A stretch of 64,000 nt of DNA, from contig CAVSQX010000004.1 in assembly GCA_963730225.1 (NCBI GenBank), positions 248,001 through 312,000 of the forward strand. Direction: 5' to 3'. Origin of the DNA: CAVSQX01 sp963730225 (GTDB lineage Bacteria; Planctomycetota; Phycisphaerae; Tepidisphaerales; Tepidisphaeraceae). The notes under the pieces are model-generated. The model ran no database searches and was not told the origin of the DNA. It worked only from the letters and a program-made list of their open reading frames with translations. Shown in pieces: positions 54,431 to 62,802 of the stretch (its first letter is position 1; every line of letters begins with the position of its first letter). Made by a program: the position numbers and the translations under genes.

Positions 54431-55450
54431 TCACTCTTCGTCGACGGGGATACTCTTGGCAATCCGTTCGACGATTTTCTCGTTCACCCGGTTCGTAAAA
54501 AGCTGTTTGCCAACCCGAATCGCATTTTTGATGGCCCGGCTCTCGCTGCGGCCGTGGCAGATCAGACAATATCCGCCGATGCCCAGCAACGGCGCACCGC
54601 CGCATTCCTGCCAATCGTGCTTGGCGTAAATTTTCTTCATCGCCGGCTTGAATTGATCCATCGCCGTCGGGTTGGTCTCCTGCAATTCTCGCATCAATTG
54701 CTGGAACAATCCCTCGGTGAGCCCTTCCATCAGCTTCAGCACCACGTTGCCGACAAAGCCGTCGGTGATGACCACGTCGACCACGCCCTTGGTCAGATCG
54801 CGCCCCTCGATGTTGCCCAGGAAATTAATCAACGGCTCATCGCGCATCAGCTTGAGCGTTTCCTTGCCCAGGGCGTTTCCCTTGGCATCCTCCTCGCCGA
54901 TCGACAGCAGCCCGACGCGAGGGTTCTCGATCCCGCAAACCGCCGTGGCGTAGGCGGCGGCCATGATGGCGTATTGCGCCAGTTGCTTGGGCCGCGGTGA
55001 AACGTTGGCCCCCACGTCGCAAATCACCACCGGTCCGTAAAAGCTCGGCACCACCACCGCGATGCCCGGCCGGCTGATCCCCGGCAGCGTGCGCATCCGC
55101 AACTGGGCCGCCGCAACACACGCCCCGGTATTCCCCGCCGAAATTACCACGTCCGCCTCCCCCTTGGCGGCCATCTTGCACATCACCGCGATCGAGCTGT
55201 CCGGCTTGCTGCGAATCGCCTCGACCGGTGGATCGTCCATCTCCACGATCTGCGTCGTGTGAATAATCGTGTACCGTTTTTTATCCGATGGATTCAGCCC
55301 GCTGGAATCGAGCGCGGCCTGGCTGATCTTCGAATCGCCGATCAGCAGAATGCTGTCGTCGTCGGTGAGACAACCGGCGGCTTCCCAGCATCCCTGTAGA
55401 ATCGCCTTCGGAGCGTTATCTCCCCCCATTACATCCACGGCTGCGCGCAC
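54431..55450 (-). CDS. plsX: Phosphate acyltransferase PlsX
   Basis: PlsX makes acyl-phosphate from acyl-ACP for phospholipid synthesis. 339 residues starting MRAAVDVMGGDNAPKAILQG. Further signatures: MCKMAAKGEADVVISAGNTG, VVICDVGANVSPRPKQLAQY, LLSIGEEDAKGNALGKETLK and ITDGFVGNVVLKLMEGLTEG. Its start overlaps the end of rpmF by 22 bases, a common arrangement. Confidence 0.97.
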   Translation of the reverse strand: MRAAVDVMGGDNAPKAILQGCWEAAGCLTDDDSILLIGDSKISQAALDSSGLNPSDKKRYTIIHTTQIVEMDDPPVEAIRSKPDSSIAVMCKMAAKGEADVVISAGNTGACVAAAQLRMRTLPGISRPGIAVVVPSFYGPVVICDVGANVSPRPKQLAQYAIMAAAYATAVCGIENPRVGLLSIGEEDAKGNALGKETLKLMRDEPLINFLGNIEGRDLTKGVVDVVITDGFVGNVVLKLMEGLTEGLFQQLMRELQETNPTAMDQFKPAMKKIYAKHDWQECGGAPLLGIGGYCLICHGRSESRAIKNAIRVGKQLFTNRVNEKIVERIAKSIPVDEE

Positions 55451-55659
55451 GCGGGAGCCTCCCGATTAACCCCGATACCCTGTTCCTGTTCCACATGCAA
55501 CGCGAGCTTGGGATTGACGTAACCGCAATTATCGCAAGCCGCATGCGGCAGCTTCGCCCCGCCGCACTGTGGACAACGAACATAATGGATCGGCGTCAAC
55601 GCATGATGCGAGCGACGTTTGCGCTTGCGCGACTTGCTGTGCTTCTGGACCGGCAGCAT
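55429..55659 (-). CDS. rpmF: 50S ribosomal protein L32
   Basis: A 76-residue L32 protein: MLPVQKHSKSRKRKRRSHHA, then YVRCPQCGGAKLPHAACDNC, which has the C-x2-C...C-x2-C zinc ribbon. It ends with a tail of about 25 residues beyond the usual length (QEQGIGVNREAPACAQPWM), produced by the overlap with plsX. It heads the fatty-acid operon. The 135 bases ahead of it should hold the promoter; no clear boxes were identified. Confidence 0.95.
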   Translation of the reverse strand: MLPVQKHSKSRKRKRRSHHALTPIHYVRCPQCGGAKLPHAACDNCGYVNPKLALHVEQEQGIGVNREAPACAQPWM

Positions 55660-55794
55660 GAACGACTCCTTGGCAGCGTGCCACGCCCGTCCATTCGCTG
55701 TCGGGGCTGCAATTGGCTGCGGAAAAGAATGGAATTTCTAGCGATAATTGGACAAATTGCAACGGCGAGCAAGCCCACCGGCCAAACAGGGAAA

Positions 55795-57783
55795 TTAATC
55801 CTTTCCGCCAACCCGAATCAGCGCCGCCCCATGCCGGGGGATTTCGACGCTGTATTGGCCGTCAAATTCGCCCAAATCCTTCTGCCGCCACAGATCACGC
55901 ACCGGCTGTTTTCCGTCCAAGCCCAGATCCGACCATTTGACGATCACGGTTATCGGAATTTCCCCCCGATCGAACAGCCCCACCGCTTTTCCGCCGTCCT
56001 GCAAATCCTTGGCCCAGACTTCCCCGTTGCCGTCGACGGCAACCCGAGCCGCCTGTTTGCCCAGCGGGTCCTGATCCACCGCGATCACTTCATCGTTGGT
56101 CAGCAGCCCCAGCGTGAAATCGTCCAATTGTGTCATGTCGCACCCGATCAGCAGCGGAGCCGAGAGCAGCGACCAAAGCGTAATGTGCGTGTACTGCTCA
56201 TTGGGCGTCAGATGCGTCGGATGCAGGCTCGGTCCCCATCCCACCTTGCCCACCACCAGCATATCCGGATCGTTCCAATGCCCCGGCCCCGCGAACTTTT
56301 CGTGGCCGTTCTGATTGAATCCAATTCCCGACATGCTCGACCAGTTGTCGGAAATATCGCCAGTCGTCCGCCAGCAGTTCCCGCCCACCTGATCGCCCCA
56401 TTGCCACACATCGCCCATTCCGTATTGGCAGAGGCTGAAGAGAATGTCGCGGTTCTGCCGCAGCAGCGCTTCGTGCATGACATCGTACGGATGCTGATCG
56501 ATTTCAAGCGCCGTCGGCGGGTTGGGCTGCTTGCGAATTCCATCCGCGATCTTCCCATACGAGCACCAATCGTATTTCAGATAATCAAATCCCCAGTCGG
56601 CGTACTGCTCAGCATCCTTCTCTTCGAATTGATAACTCGCCGTGAACCCCGCACAAGTCGCCGGCCCCGGCGAGGAATACAGCCCCGCCCGCAGCCCGCG
56701 CGAGTGGATATAATCCGCCAGCGCTTTCATATCCGGAAATTTGGCGTTGGTTTTGATCCGCCCATCCGCGTCCCGGCGATTCGCTTCCGGCTCGCCTGCG
56801 CGAACTTCCCATGTGTCATCGATATTGATGTACGTCCACCCGTGATCGATCAATCCCGAATTCACCATCGCCTCGGCCGCGGCACGCACTTTTTCGTCGC
56901 TGACGGCGCCGGCAAAACAATTCCAACTGTTCCATCCCATGGGCGGCGTCAGCGCGATCCGATCACCCACGACAAGTCGAAGCCGGCTTTCCGCGCTTCC
57001 CAGCGAATTGCTCGCTTTGAGCGTCACCACCGTTTCCCCCGCCGCCGCCACCGCGCCGGTAATGCGGCCCGTTGCCGTATCGATCGTCAGACCATCGGGC
57101 AATCCCTCGGCCGCGAACGTCATCGGCCGATTGCCCGTCGCCGCGACCGTGTAAAGGACCGGATGTCCCGGACGCACCCCCAGAACTTTCGTTCCATTAA
57201 TCCTCGGCGTCTGGGGGGCCGGCGGTGTGAGAACCTCGGCCTTCTCCACCGGCTGTTCGATCGACCGTGGCCGATTCCCCTGGTATTCGATCTCGCCGTC
57301 GGCCCAATCGGCGTGAGCATAGTCGACCGATCGCCCGATGGGATTGATCACCAGCACCAACCGGTGAATCCCGTGCAGATCGACATCCACCGCTTTGGGC
57401 GCGTCGCCAACCTTCATCCGATGGCTGTCAAAAAGCGTGCTCTTGTCGCCGAACACCTCGAACTGCACCGTCGTGCGTGCCGACTGCGGATTGGATTTCA
57501 CCTCGTCGTCGACTCCCACCGCCGCCGTGAAGCGAGTCGCTGTTCCGCCCAGGTCGATCCACCAGATCGACAGTGCATGACTGCCAACGCCGTGCTCGAA
57601 CGTCTTGTCGCCGATGCTCAGCGGATGGCCGCCAACAGACTTGTCGATGCCTGGCTGACCCCAGTCCTGCCGTATTTGGTCTACGCCCAGTTCCGAAAGC
57701 CATACCGTGTCAGCCGCCACATAACCGCTCAGCAACAAAATCAGAATTGGTACGATGCCCGCGCAAATGGTTCGATTTCCCAT
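55795..57783 (-). CDS. Secreted alpha-galactosidase, GH27, with NPCBM domain
   Basis: A 662-residue exported enzyme. After the signal peptide (ICAGIVPILILLLSGYVAAD) comes an NPCBM-like carbohydrate-binding domain (FEHGVGSHALSIWWIDLGGT; ALSIG), then a short Ig-like domain (GNRPMTFAAEGLPDGLTIDT). The GH27 barrel follows: PPMGWNSWNCFAGAVSDEKV, GWTYINIDDTWEVR and GLRAGLYSSPGPATCAGF. The nucleophile Asp lies in WGFDYLKYDWCSYGK and the acid/base Asp in WRTTGDISDNWSSMSGIGF. It hydrolyses terminal alpha-galactosides, for instance from galactomannan. It is a single gene on the minus strand. Confidence 0.94.
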   Translation of the reverse strand: MGNRTICAGIVPILILLLSGYVAADTVWLSELGVDQIRQDWGQPGIDKSVGGHPLSIGDKTFEHGVGSHALSIWWIDLGGTATRFTAAVGVDDEVKSNPQSARTTVQFEVFGDKSTLFDSHRMKVGDAPKAVDVDLHGIHRLVLVINPIGRSVDYAHADWADGEIEYQGNRPRSIEQPVEKAEVLTPPAPQTPRINGTKVLGVRPGHPVLYTVAATGNRPMTFAAEGLPDGLTIDTATGRITGAVAAAGETVVTLKASNSLGSAESRLRLVVGDRIALTPPMGWNSWNCFAGAVSDEKVRAAAEAMVNSGLIDHGWTYINIDDTWEVRAGEPEANRRDADGRIKTNAKFPDMKALADYIHSRGLRAGLYSSPGPATCAGFTASYQFEEKDAEQYADWGFDYLKYDWCSYGKIADGIRKQPNPPTALEIDQHPYDVMHEALLRQNRDILFSLCQYGMGDVWQWGDQVGGNCWRTTGDISDNWSSMSGIGFNQNGHEKFAGPGHWNDPDMLVVGKVGWGPSLHPTHLTPNEQYTHITLWSLLSAPLLIGCDMTQLDDFTLGLLTNDEVIAVDQDPLGKQAARVAVDGNGEVWAKDLQDGGKAVGLFDRGEIPITVIVKWSDLGLDGKQPVRDLWRQKDLGEFDGQYSVEIPRHGAALIRVGGKD

Positions 57784-57859
57784 GCGATCAACTTACACTC
57801 ACAAATAATTTTCTGATAGTGGCCCGATGTCGTGACCGCCCCGCATCGTCGAAATTGCC

Positions 57860-57898
57860 CGCAAAAAAGATCAGGGCCCGCCTTTCAGCGGGCCCTGC
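57860..57898 (-). terminator. Rho-independent terminator of the prepilin-like gene
   Basis: On the minus strand AGGGCCCGC, a short loop and GCGGGCCCT pair (57896-57873). TGATC and a run of six T (57868-57863) follow. It lies 37 bases after the stop of the prepilin-like gene. Confidence 0.88.
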
Positions 57899-57932
57899 CT
57901 TTGACTACTTGCAAATCTGCTACTTCAGGCGA

Positions 57933-58844
57933 TCACTGATCGTCTGTCGGAAGCAGAATGCTGTCCGTGCCGTCATACGAACTGGATAGCGTTGACGTGC
58001 CAACGGATCCACCTGACGAGAACGGAACAGAACTGGTCGCGCCACCGAGGCGTCCGGTGTAGATATTGTCGCGCTGAGATCCGCAATACGGATTGTTCTG
58101 GAACTCAACGTGGCCGTCGCCGTACAGAACGTTTTGACCGTCCTGCTGGTGATTGGCGCTGTTGCCCAGCCGCATGATGCTGGCCGCGGCGGTGGTGGGG
58201 ATAACCGTCACGCCACCGGCAGTCGTGGCGTTGGGCACCGACGTGCCCGGGTTGATGTCGGCCGCGACAGCAAAGTCCGGCGGAAGCGAGTTATTCAGCT
58301 TCCAGCCGTTGCTGATCGCCGTCGAACTGGCGTAGGGGTTCTGGTAGCTGTAGCTCAAATTCTGGTTGACCGGAGTCGGGCTCCAGTTCACCCAGTTCTG
58401 AGCGGTATTCGACCCGCCGCCGAAATCCCACTTGGCCCCGTTGCTGCTTGGGCAGATGAAGACTTCAGCGGTGATGTCTTCGGTGCGCATCAGCAGGAAC
58501 AAAGACGCCGACACGTCATTGGGCTTCTCGGTCGGATTCGCAAACGGATCGGGCGCGCCGACCGTCGCCACTTGCGGACTGCCCCAGGTCGGCGCAGGAT
58601 CGCCGGTGGTGTCCATAATCGTTCGCGGATAAGCGCCCTTGTTATCGTTGGAATAGAGCAGGATGGCCTGCCCGATTTGCCGCAGATTACTTGAGCACTT
58701 GACCCGGTTCGCCGTTTCGCGAGCGCGATTCAGCGACGGAAGCAGGATCGAGATCAACAACGCAATGATGCCGATCACGACCAGCAATTCGACCAGCGTA
58801 AATCCGCGCGTAGCGGTTTGCCGGTCACGATGAAGACGCTTCAT
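57933..58844 (-). CDS. Prepilin-like protein with N-terminal methylation signal
   Basis: A 303-residue protein opening MKRLHRDRQTATRGFTLVEL with the leader core LLVVIGIIALLISILLPSLN and RARETANRVKCSSNLRQIGQ. It ends with DGQNVLYGDGHVEFQNNPYC, the H/N-x9-DG-type motif. GGAGC lies 6-9 bases before the ATG at 58844. A second start 10 codons upstream (58874) is less likely. It is followed by its own terminator, so it is a monocistronic unit. It is the third such gene in the window. Confidence 0.88.
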   Translation of the reverse strand: MKRLHRDRQTATRGFTLVELLVVIGIIALLISILLPSLNRARETANRVKCSSNLRQIGQAILLYSNDNKGAYPRTIMDTTGDPAPTWGSPQVATVGAPDPFANPTEKPNDVSASLFLLMRTEDITAEVFICPSSNGAKWDFGGGSNTAQNWVNWSPTPVNQNLSYSYQNPYASSTAISNGWKLNNSLPPDFAVAADINPGTSVPNATTAGGVTVIPTTAAASIMRLGNSANHQQDGQNVLYGDGHVEFQNNPYCGSQRDNIYTGRLGGATSSVPFSSGGSVGTSTLSSSYDGTDSILLPTDDQ

Positions 58845-59299
58845 GATGAAGCTCCTTTCACGAATGCGTCGCATATCGGCCGGCTACAAGCGAATCAATG
58901 TAGCGGATAGATGAGATGATTGCCGTTCAGCCTTTCGACGAAAAGCTGGAAGATTCAATCGCCTGCATTCGGCCCAACTGCGACAGGAAAACATCGCCGG
59001 CGAACGCCGCCGGCGCATTATTTCGGTGGCTAATTAGCGGACATCCAATGCCTGGATCGCTGAGAATGACATACATCGCTTCCTTCCCTGCGCTCTAAAT
59101 GCACGTTCCGCCAATAGACGACTAACCGCCTGAGAATACCGATCCCGCCCAATTCGTCAAGAAAAAAGCCGCCGATTGCCAGCGCACTAATTCAATACCA
59201 CCCAATTTATCACCCCAGCCCATCAACAACTACGACATTTTGGCGTACCCGGATAAACCCAGGCCACTCTCGCACCGATTCTAGCTCAAAGCACCCGCG
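58845..59299. other. Spacer between the divergent prepilin-like and PilZ genes
   Basis: No gene is supported here. A small GC-rich inverted repeat, CGCCGGC with GCCGGCG around a 7-base loop, lies near 58993-59013. The region from about 59050 on is more AT-rich and should hold the promoters of both divergent genes. Confidence 0.4.
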
Positions 59300-59752
59300 A
59301 TGAAGCTCGATGAAGAAATCTTCAGGCAGATCGCACAGTCGATTGCCGTCGTCGGCCAAGCCGAAGTCCGCGACGAGGACCGCCGTTCTCCGCGCCTGCA
59401 AACCTGCACCCACGTGCCCATCTATCCCTGGGAAAACCCCACCCAAATCCTCAGCGTCCGCATCCGCGATCTCTCCGTCGGCGGCATCGGAATCCTCCAC
59501 AGACAGAAAATGCCGCTCGAGCACCAGTTCGCCATTCGGCTCCCCTGCCTCCACGACCAAACCATTCTCCCCCTGTGCACCGTGCTCTATTGGGAGCCCC
59601 TGGCCGAGAACTTGTACGCCATCGGTGCTCAATTCACTCGCCTCGTCGACGAATCCGAATTAACCGCCCGCCAGGCCGATCTCGCTCCTCCCCAGGGCAT
59701 CCTGGCCCACCTCACCCGCGCCCTCATCAGGCCGCGCAAGGTCGCCTCCTGA
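59300..59752 (+). CDS. PilZ-domain protein (c-di-GMP binding)
   Basis: A 150-residue protein resembling a single PilZ domain. The Arg motif is EDRRSPRLQTCTHVPIYPW, and the second motif is VRIRDLSVGGIGILHRQKMP (D-x-S-x-x-G). The strand pattern (FAIRLPCLHDQTILPLCTVL) fits. PilZ domains bind c-di-GMP and control motility, surface matrix or secretion. No effector domain is fused. It converges with holB, two bases apart. Confidence 0.82.
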   Translation: MKLDEEIFRQIAQSIAVVGQAEVRDEDRRSPRLQTCTHVPIYPWENPTQILSVRIRDLSVGGIGILHRQKMPLEHQFAIRLPCLHDQTILPLCTVLYWEPLAENLYAIGAQFTRLVDESELTARQADLAPPQGILAHLTRALIRPRKVAS

Positions 59753-59754
59753 TC

Positions 59755-60759
59755 CTATCTCGAAAGCGCCGACGCCAATTGTTCGAACACCAGTAATTGG
59801 TTCACGTTTGAATCCAGATTCCCTTCCGCCTGGGCAATCGCTTCGATCGCCGCGCACGATCGCAGCGCATTTTGTTCCAGCAATTCTCGTCGCACATGCT
59901 CCGCCGCCACGCGCAACAGCAACCCCAGCCCATGGCGAATCGCCTGATCCTTGCTGCCCAACTCATCACGCTGCAACTCCCGTTGAGCATACGCTTCGCC
60001 CGCCGACTTGAACCAATCCGGCAAATCTCCCGGCCCTTTACCCGCAAAAATCGCATCCAGCCGCGCCGTTAACTGCGCCGCCGGTTCGATCAATCCATCG
60101 TTGATCCAACTCAACGCTTGCCCCAAAGAACCCAATCCAAATTCCCCCACCTCCGCCGCGACCGCCGCACTGACCCCGCGCTTCTCCAATTCCCGCTTCA
60201 CCAACGCCTCATCCAGATTCCCGAATCGCACCAATTGGCACCGGCTGCGAATCGTCGGCAACAACCACTCCGCCTGCTCGCTCAGCAGCACAATCACCGT
60301 CGGCCCTCTGGGCTCTTCCAGCGTTTTCAGCAGCGCATTCTGCGCCGCCGCGCTCATCAAATCCGCCTGCTCGATCACAAAAACCTTCGCCCTCCCCATC
60401 GCCGCCTTTCGGCTCGCCTTCTCAATCACCTCCGGCCGAATCACCGCGATCGACAAATCAATCCCCTTCGACTTTCCCGTTTTGTCGTGATACCGAATCA
60501 TCTCCTTGCTCACGACATGAAAATCCGGATGGTTCCCCGCCTCCATCACCCGGCAGCTCTCGCATCTCCCGCACGGCCGATCCCCCATCGGCTTCTCGCA
60601 CAGCAACAACGCCCCCAGCGCCGCCGCCGTCGTCCCCTTCCCCACACCCCGGGGCCCCGCAAAAATCAACCCATGCGGCAACCGCTCCGCCGCAACCGCA
60701 CTTCGCAGCTGCCCCACCGCCGAATCCTGTCCGAGAATTTGATCGAAATTCGCAATCAT
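59755..60759 (-). CDS. holB: DNA polymerase III subunit delta'
   Basis: The delta' subunit of the clamp loader. 334 residues with an AAA+ fold: LIFAGPRGVGKGTTAAALGA as the P-loop, CEKPMGDRPCGRCESCRVME as the Cys zinc module, VIEQADLMSAAAQNALLKTL as the Walker B region and LPTIRSRCQLVRFGNLDE as sensor region. The Gly-x-x-Gly-x-G-K-G Walker A keeps its Lys, unlike E. coli delta'. The start overlaps the stop of tmk as ATGA, the usual tmk-holB order. Confidence 0.93.
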   Translation of the reverse strand: MIANFDQILGQDSAVGQLRSAVAAERLPHGLIFAGPRGVGKGTTAAALGALLLCEKPMGDRPCGRCESCRVMEAGNHPDFHVVSKEMIRYHDKTGKSKGIDLSIAVIRPEVIEKASRKAAMGRAKVFVIEQADLMSAAAQNALLKTLEEPRGPTVIVLLSEQAEWLLPTIRSRCQLVRFGNLDEALVKRELEKRGVSAAVAAEVGEFGLGSLGQALSWINDGLIEPAAQLTARLDAIFAGKGPGDLPDWFKSAGEAYAQRELQRDELGSKDQAIRHGLGLLLRVAAEHVRRELLEQNALRSCAAIEAIAQAEGNLDSNVNQLLVFEQLASALSR

Positions 60760-61376
60760 CGCAGTTCCCGCACCGCCTTCATCACATCCGCGTGCACCTG
60801 CTCGGCCGATCGATCCGCATCCACCACCCGGTGTGCGTGCGGATTCGCCCTTGCCTGCTCGAGATAATTCCGCCGCACCCGCTCATGATACTCCGCCGGC
60901 CGCTGCTCGATTCGATCCTTCGCCCGTTTCAGCCGCGCCGCACTATGCTCGATCGGCATATCAAAAATCACCGTCAAATCCGGCCACCGCCCCTTGATCG
61001 CAATATCCGCCACCGCCCGAATCTCCCGCGCCGTGATCCCATCCCCGCCCAACTGATACGCCAGCGTGCTGGAAACAAACCGATCGCTGATCACCACCTC
61101 CCCCCTTCCCAGCGCCGGCAGCACAATCTCCGACATCATCTGAGCCCGCGCCGCCATGTACAGCAGCATCTCGCACCGCATATTCATTTCCGTGTGATCC
61201 GGATTCAGCAGAATCGCTCGAATCTGCTCACTGATTCTCGTCGCCCCCGGATCGCGCACCAGCAGCACCCGCGATCCCTCCGCCTCCAGAACCGTTTTCA
61301 CCATCTGCGCCTGCGTCGTTTTCCCACATCCCTCGCCCCCATCGAACACGATAAATTTTCCCGCCAGATGTTTCAT
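60756..61376 (-). CDS. tmk: Thymidylate kinase
   Basis: Tmk phosphorylates dTMP to dTDP. 206 residues. The P-loop is FIVFDGGEGCGKTTQAQMVK, followed by VRDPGATRISEQIRAILLNP, the DRFVSSTLAYQLGGDGI segment with the DR(F/Y)-x2-S motif, and the lid RLKRAKDRIEQRPAEYHERV. The start at 61376 (MKHLAGKF) is set by the conserved sequence, as an upstream start would read through the repeat block. It is coupled to holB by ATGA. Confidence 0.95.
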   Translation of the reverse strand: MKHLAGKFIVFDGGEGCGKTTQAQMVKTVLEAEGSRVLLVRDPGATRISEQIRAILLNPDHTEMNMRCEMLLYMAARAQMMSEIVLPALGRGEVVISDRFVSSTLAYQLGGDGITAREIRAVADIAIKGRWPDLTVIFDMPIEHSAARLKRAKDRIEQRPAEYHERVRRNYLEQARANPHAHRVVDADRSAEQVHADVMKAVRELR

Positions 61377-61406
61377 GCGTGGCGGAATATAAGATCGCCG
61401 ATTGCC

Positions 61407-61634
61407 GATTGCCAATCGTCGATCGAACAATACACTTTCCCCCGTTTAGCCGCGCACCGCAGGCCATGTACCCATGGCCGAGGATTGCCAATCGTCAATC
61501 GAACAATACACTTTCCCCCGTTTAGCCGCGCGCCGCAGGCCATGTACCCATGGCCGAGGATTGCCAATCGTCAATCGAACAATACACTTTCCTCCGTTTA
61601 GCCGCGCGCCGCAGGCCATGTACCCATGGCCGAA
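61407..61634. repeat. Three tandem 76-bp repeats with hairpin core, upstream of the REP transposase
   Basis: Three near-identical units begin at 61407, 61483 and 61559, each starting GATTGCCAATCGTC. They share GAACAATACACTTTCC and TTTAGCCGCGCGCCGC. Each has the hairpin GGCCATG-TACC-CATGGCC. The last unit goes on to GGCAAGCGCT, the sequence found in the downstream array. The arrangement is a REP-like block tied to the transposase. Confidence 0.88.
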
Positions 61635-61719
61635 GGCAAGCGCTGCGTCGCCACACCGTGCAAAAACGCGCTCCCCTTCGGCTCGCGGCTAAACGCTAAA
61701 CCTGAACCGCGGCAAACCC

Positions 61720-62301
61720 ATGGTTCTCGCCTACCACGTCATCTTCTGCACCTACGGCTTCTGGCTTCCCAACGATCCCCGCGGCTCCTGGTCCGATTTC
61801 GTCGGCTCCTGGGAACTCCTCCGATTCGGCCACGCCACCGCCCGCAACGACCGTCGTTCCGTCGCCCACACCTCGCACGATTGCCAATCCCGCCAAGCCG
61901 CCAAATCCGCCCTCAAATATCCCATCGTCCGCCTCACCGCCGCGCAAACCCAATCCGTCGCCGCCGGATTTGCCAATTACCTCGCCCGCAGCGGCATTAT
62001 CGTTTGGGCCTGTTCGATTCTGCCTCAACATGTCCACCTGGCCATCGCCCGCCACCGCTTCGACGTCGAACACATCGTCAACCAACTCAAGGGCCACGCC
62101 ACGCGCCAACTAACCGCCGATCATCTTCACCCCCTGGCCAATTTCACCCCGCGCCCCAACTGCTGGGCCCGCGGCCAATGGAAAGTCTTTCTGAACACCC
62201 CCGCCGACATCCAACGCTCCATTCGTTACGTCCAGGACAACCCCGCCAAAGAAGGAATGCCCGCCCAAAAATGGGAGATGGTGACGCAGTACCGCCTTTA
62301 G
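61720..62301 (+). CDS. REP-associated tyrosine transposase (Y1 family)
   Basis: A 193-residue single-domain Y1 transposase related to IS200/IS605 TnpA. The opening LAYHVIFCTYGFWLPNDPRG is typical for REP-associated forms. The HUH motif is in SILPQHVHLAIARH, and the catalytic Tyr probably in IRYVQDNPAKEGMP. It should nick and rejoin single-stranded REP hairpins. The coding frame is intact and ends with TAG inside the inverted repeat. Hairpin arrays flank it on both sides. Confidence 0.87.
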   Translation: MVLAYHVIFCTYGFWLPNDPRGSWSDFVGSWELLRFGHATARNDRRSVAHTSHDCQSRQAAKSALKYPIVRLTAAQTQSVAAGFANYLARSGIIVWACSILPQHVHLAIARHRFDVEHIVNQLKGHATRQLTADHLHPLANFTPRPNCWARGQWKVFLNTPADIQRSIRYVQDNPAKEGMPAQKWEMVTQYRL

Positions 62302-62303
62302 CG

Positions 62304-62456
62304 TTTAGCCGCGCGCCGTAGGGCGTGTACCCACGCCCACAGGCAAGCGCTTTGTTTAGCCGCGCGCCGTAGGGCGTGTACCCACGCCCGCAGGCAAGCG
62401 CTTTGTTTAGCCGCGCGCCGTAGGGCGTGTACCCACGCCCGCAGGCAAGCGCTCTT
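62304..62456. repeat. Three tandem 51-bp REP-like repeats
   Basis: Units begin at 62304, 62355 and 62406 with TTTAGCCGCGCGCCGTAGG. Each contains the hairpin GGGCGTG-TACC-CACGCCC and ends with AGGCAAGCGCT. Against the upstream array (GGCCATG-TACC-CATGGCC), both stem arms have changed together, so pairing is kept. Confidence 0.9.
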
Positions 62457-62553
62457 CATTCCATCCCCCGCCCCGCCCCACCCATCGACCTGCGCGTAAC
62501 TTCACCGCATAATCCCCACATCATACGGCTGGGATGATAAATTCGGTGTCAGA

Positions 62554-62802
62554 ATGAATGCAGTCGAAATCGAGGAAGCCGTTTCCAGGCTCGCCGAAGC
62601 GCCATTCAACGCCGAGACATTTCCCTACGACTTTCTCCAGGCTTTCGGCCTGAACGACGCCGGCATCCGCAAACTAAGGAGCGGTGACACCAACAAGTCC
62701 GATCTGCGCGATGGACCCTGGGGAGGCGGAGTCCTTCAGCGGAACAAGAACAACATCCACCTGCTCGCCTGCGCGGTACAACCGCGTGGCAGGCTCATCT
62801 AG
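62554..62802 (+). CDS. MmeI-like DNA methylase, N-terminal fragment
   Basis: 82 codons with the opening of the MmeI/class I SAM-dependent DNA methylase family: EIEEAVSRLAEAPFNAETFP, then FLQAFGLNDAGIRKLRSGDT and NNIHLLACA. In the family this is the N-terminal domain before the SAM-binding methylase core. After LLACAV, the frame reads a few unrelated residues and ends at TAG 62800. The next piece of the family sequence is found directly downstream in another frame, but it is from the C-terminal half. The catalytic middle (SAM motif and NPPY) is missing. Confidence 0.7.
   Translation: MNAVEIEEAVSRLAEAPFNAETFPYDFLQAFGLNDAGIRKLRSGDTNKSDLRDGPWGGGVLQRNKNNIHLLACAVQPRGRLI

Larger units (their letters stand above)
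61407..62456 (+). mobile_element. REP-transposase element (RAYT with flanking REP-like arrays)
   Basis: A transposase gene (61720-62301) is bordered by two REP-like arrays. GCGGCTAAACGCTAAA at 61685-61700 is the perfect inverse of TTTAGCGTTTAGCCGC at 62297-62312, which overlaps the end of the gene. The arrays share TTTAGCCGCGCGCCG, TGTACCCA and GGCAAGCGCT on both sides. This is the pattern of a REPtron, in which the transposase and its hairpins spread together. Confidence 0.75.

Noticed and set aside
55495..57816. A 773-codon open frame antisense to the GH27 gene
   Set aside because: The opposite strand carries a complete GH27 enzyme with signal peptide and catalytic residues. This frame has none.
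61407..62456. Possible CRISPR array
   Set aside because: Units follow without spacers and are nearly identical over their full 76 or 51 bases. They flank a Y1 transposase, and no cas gene is seen.
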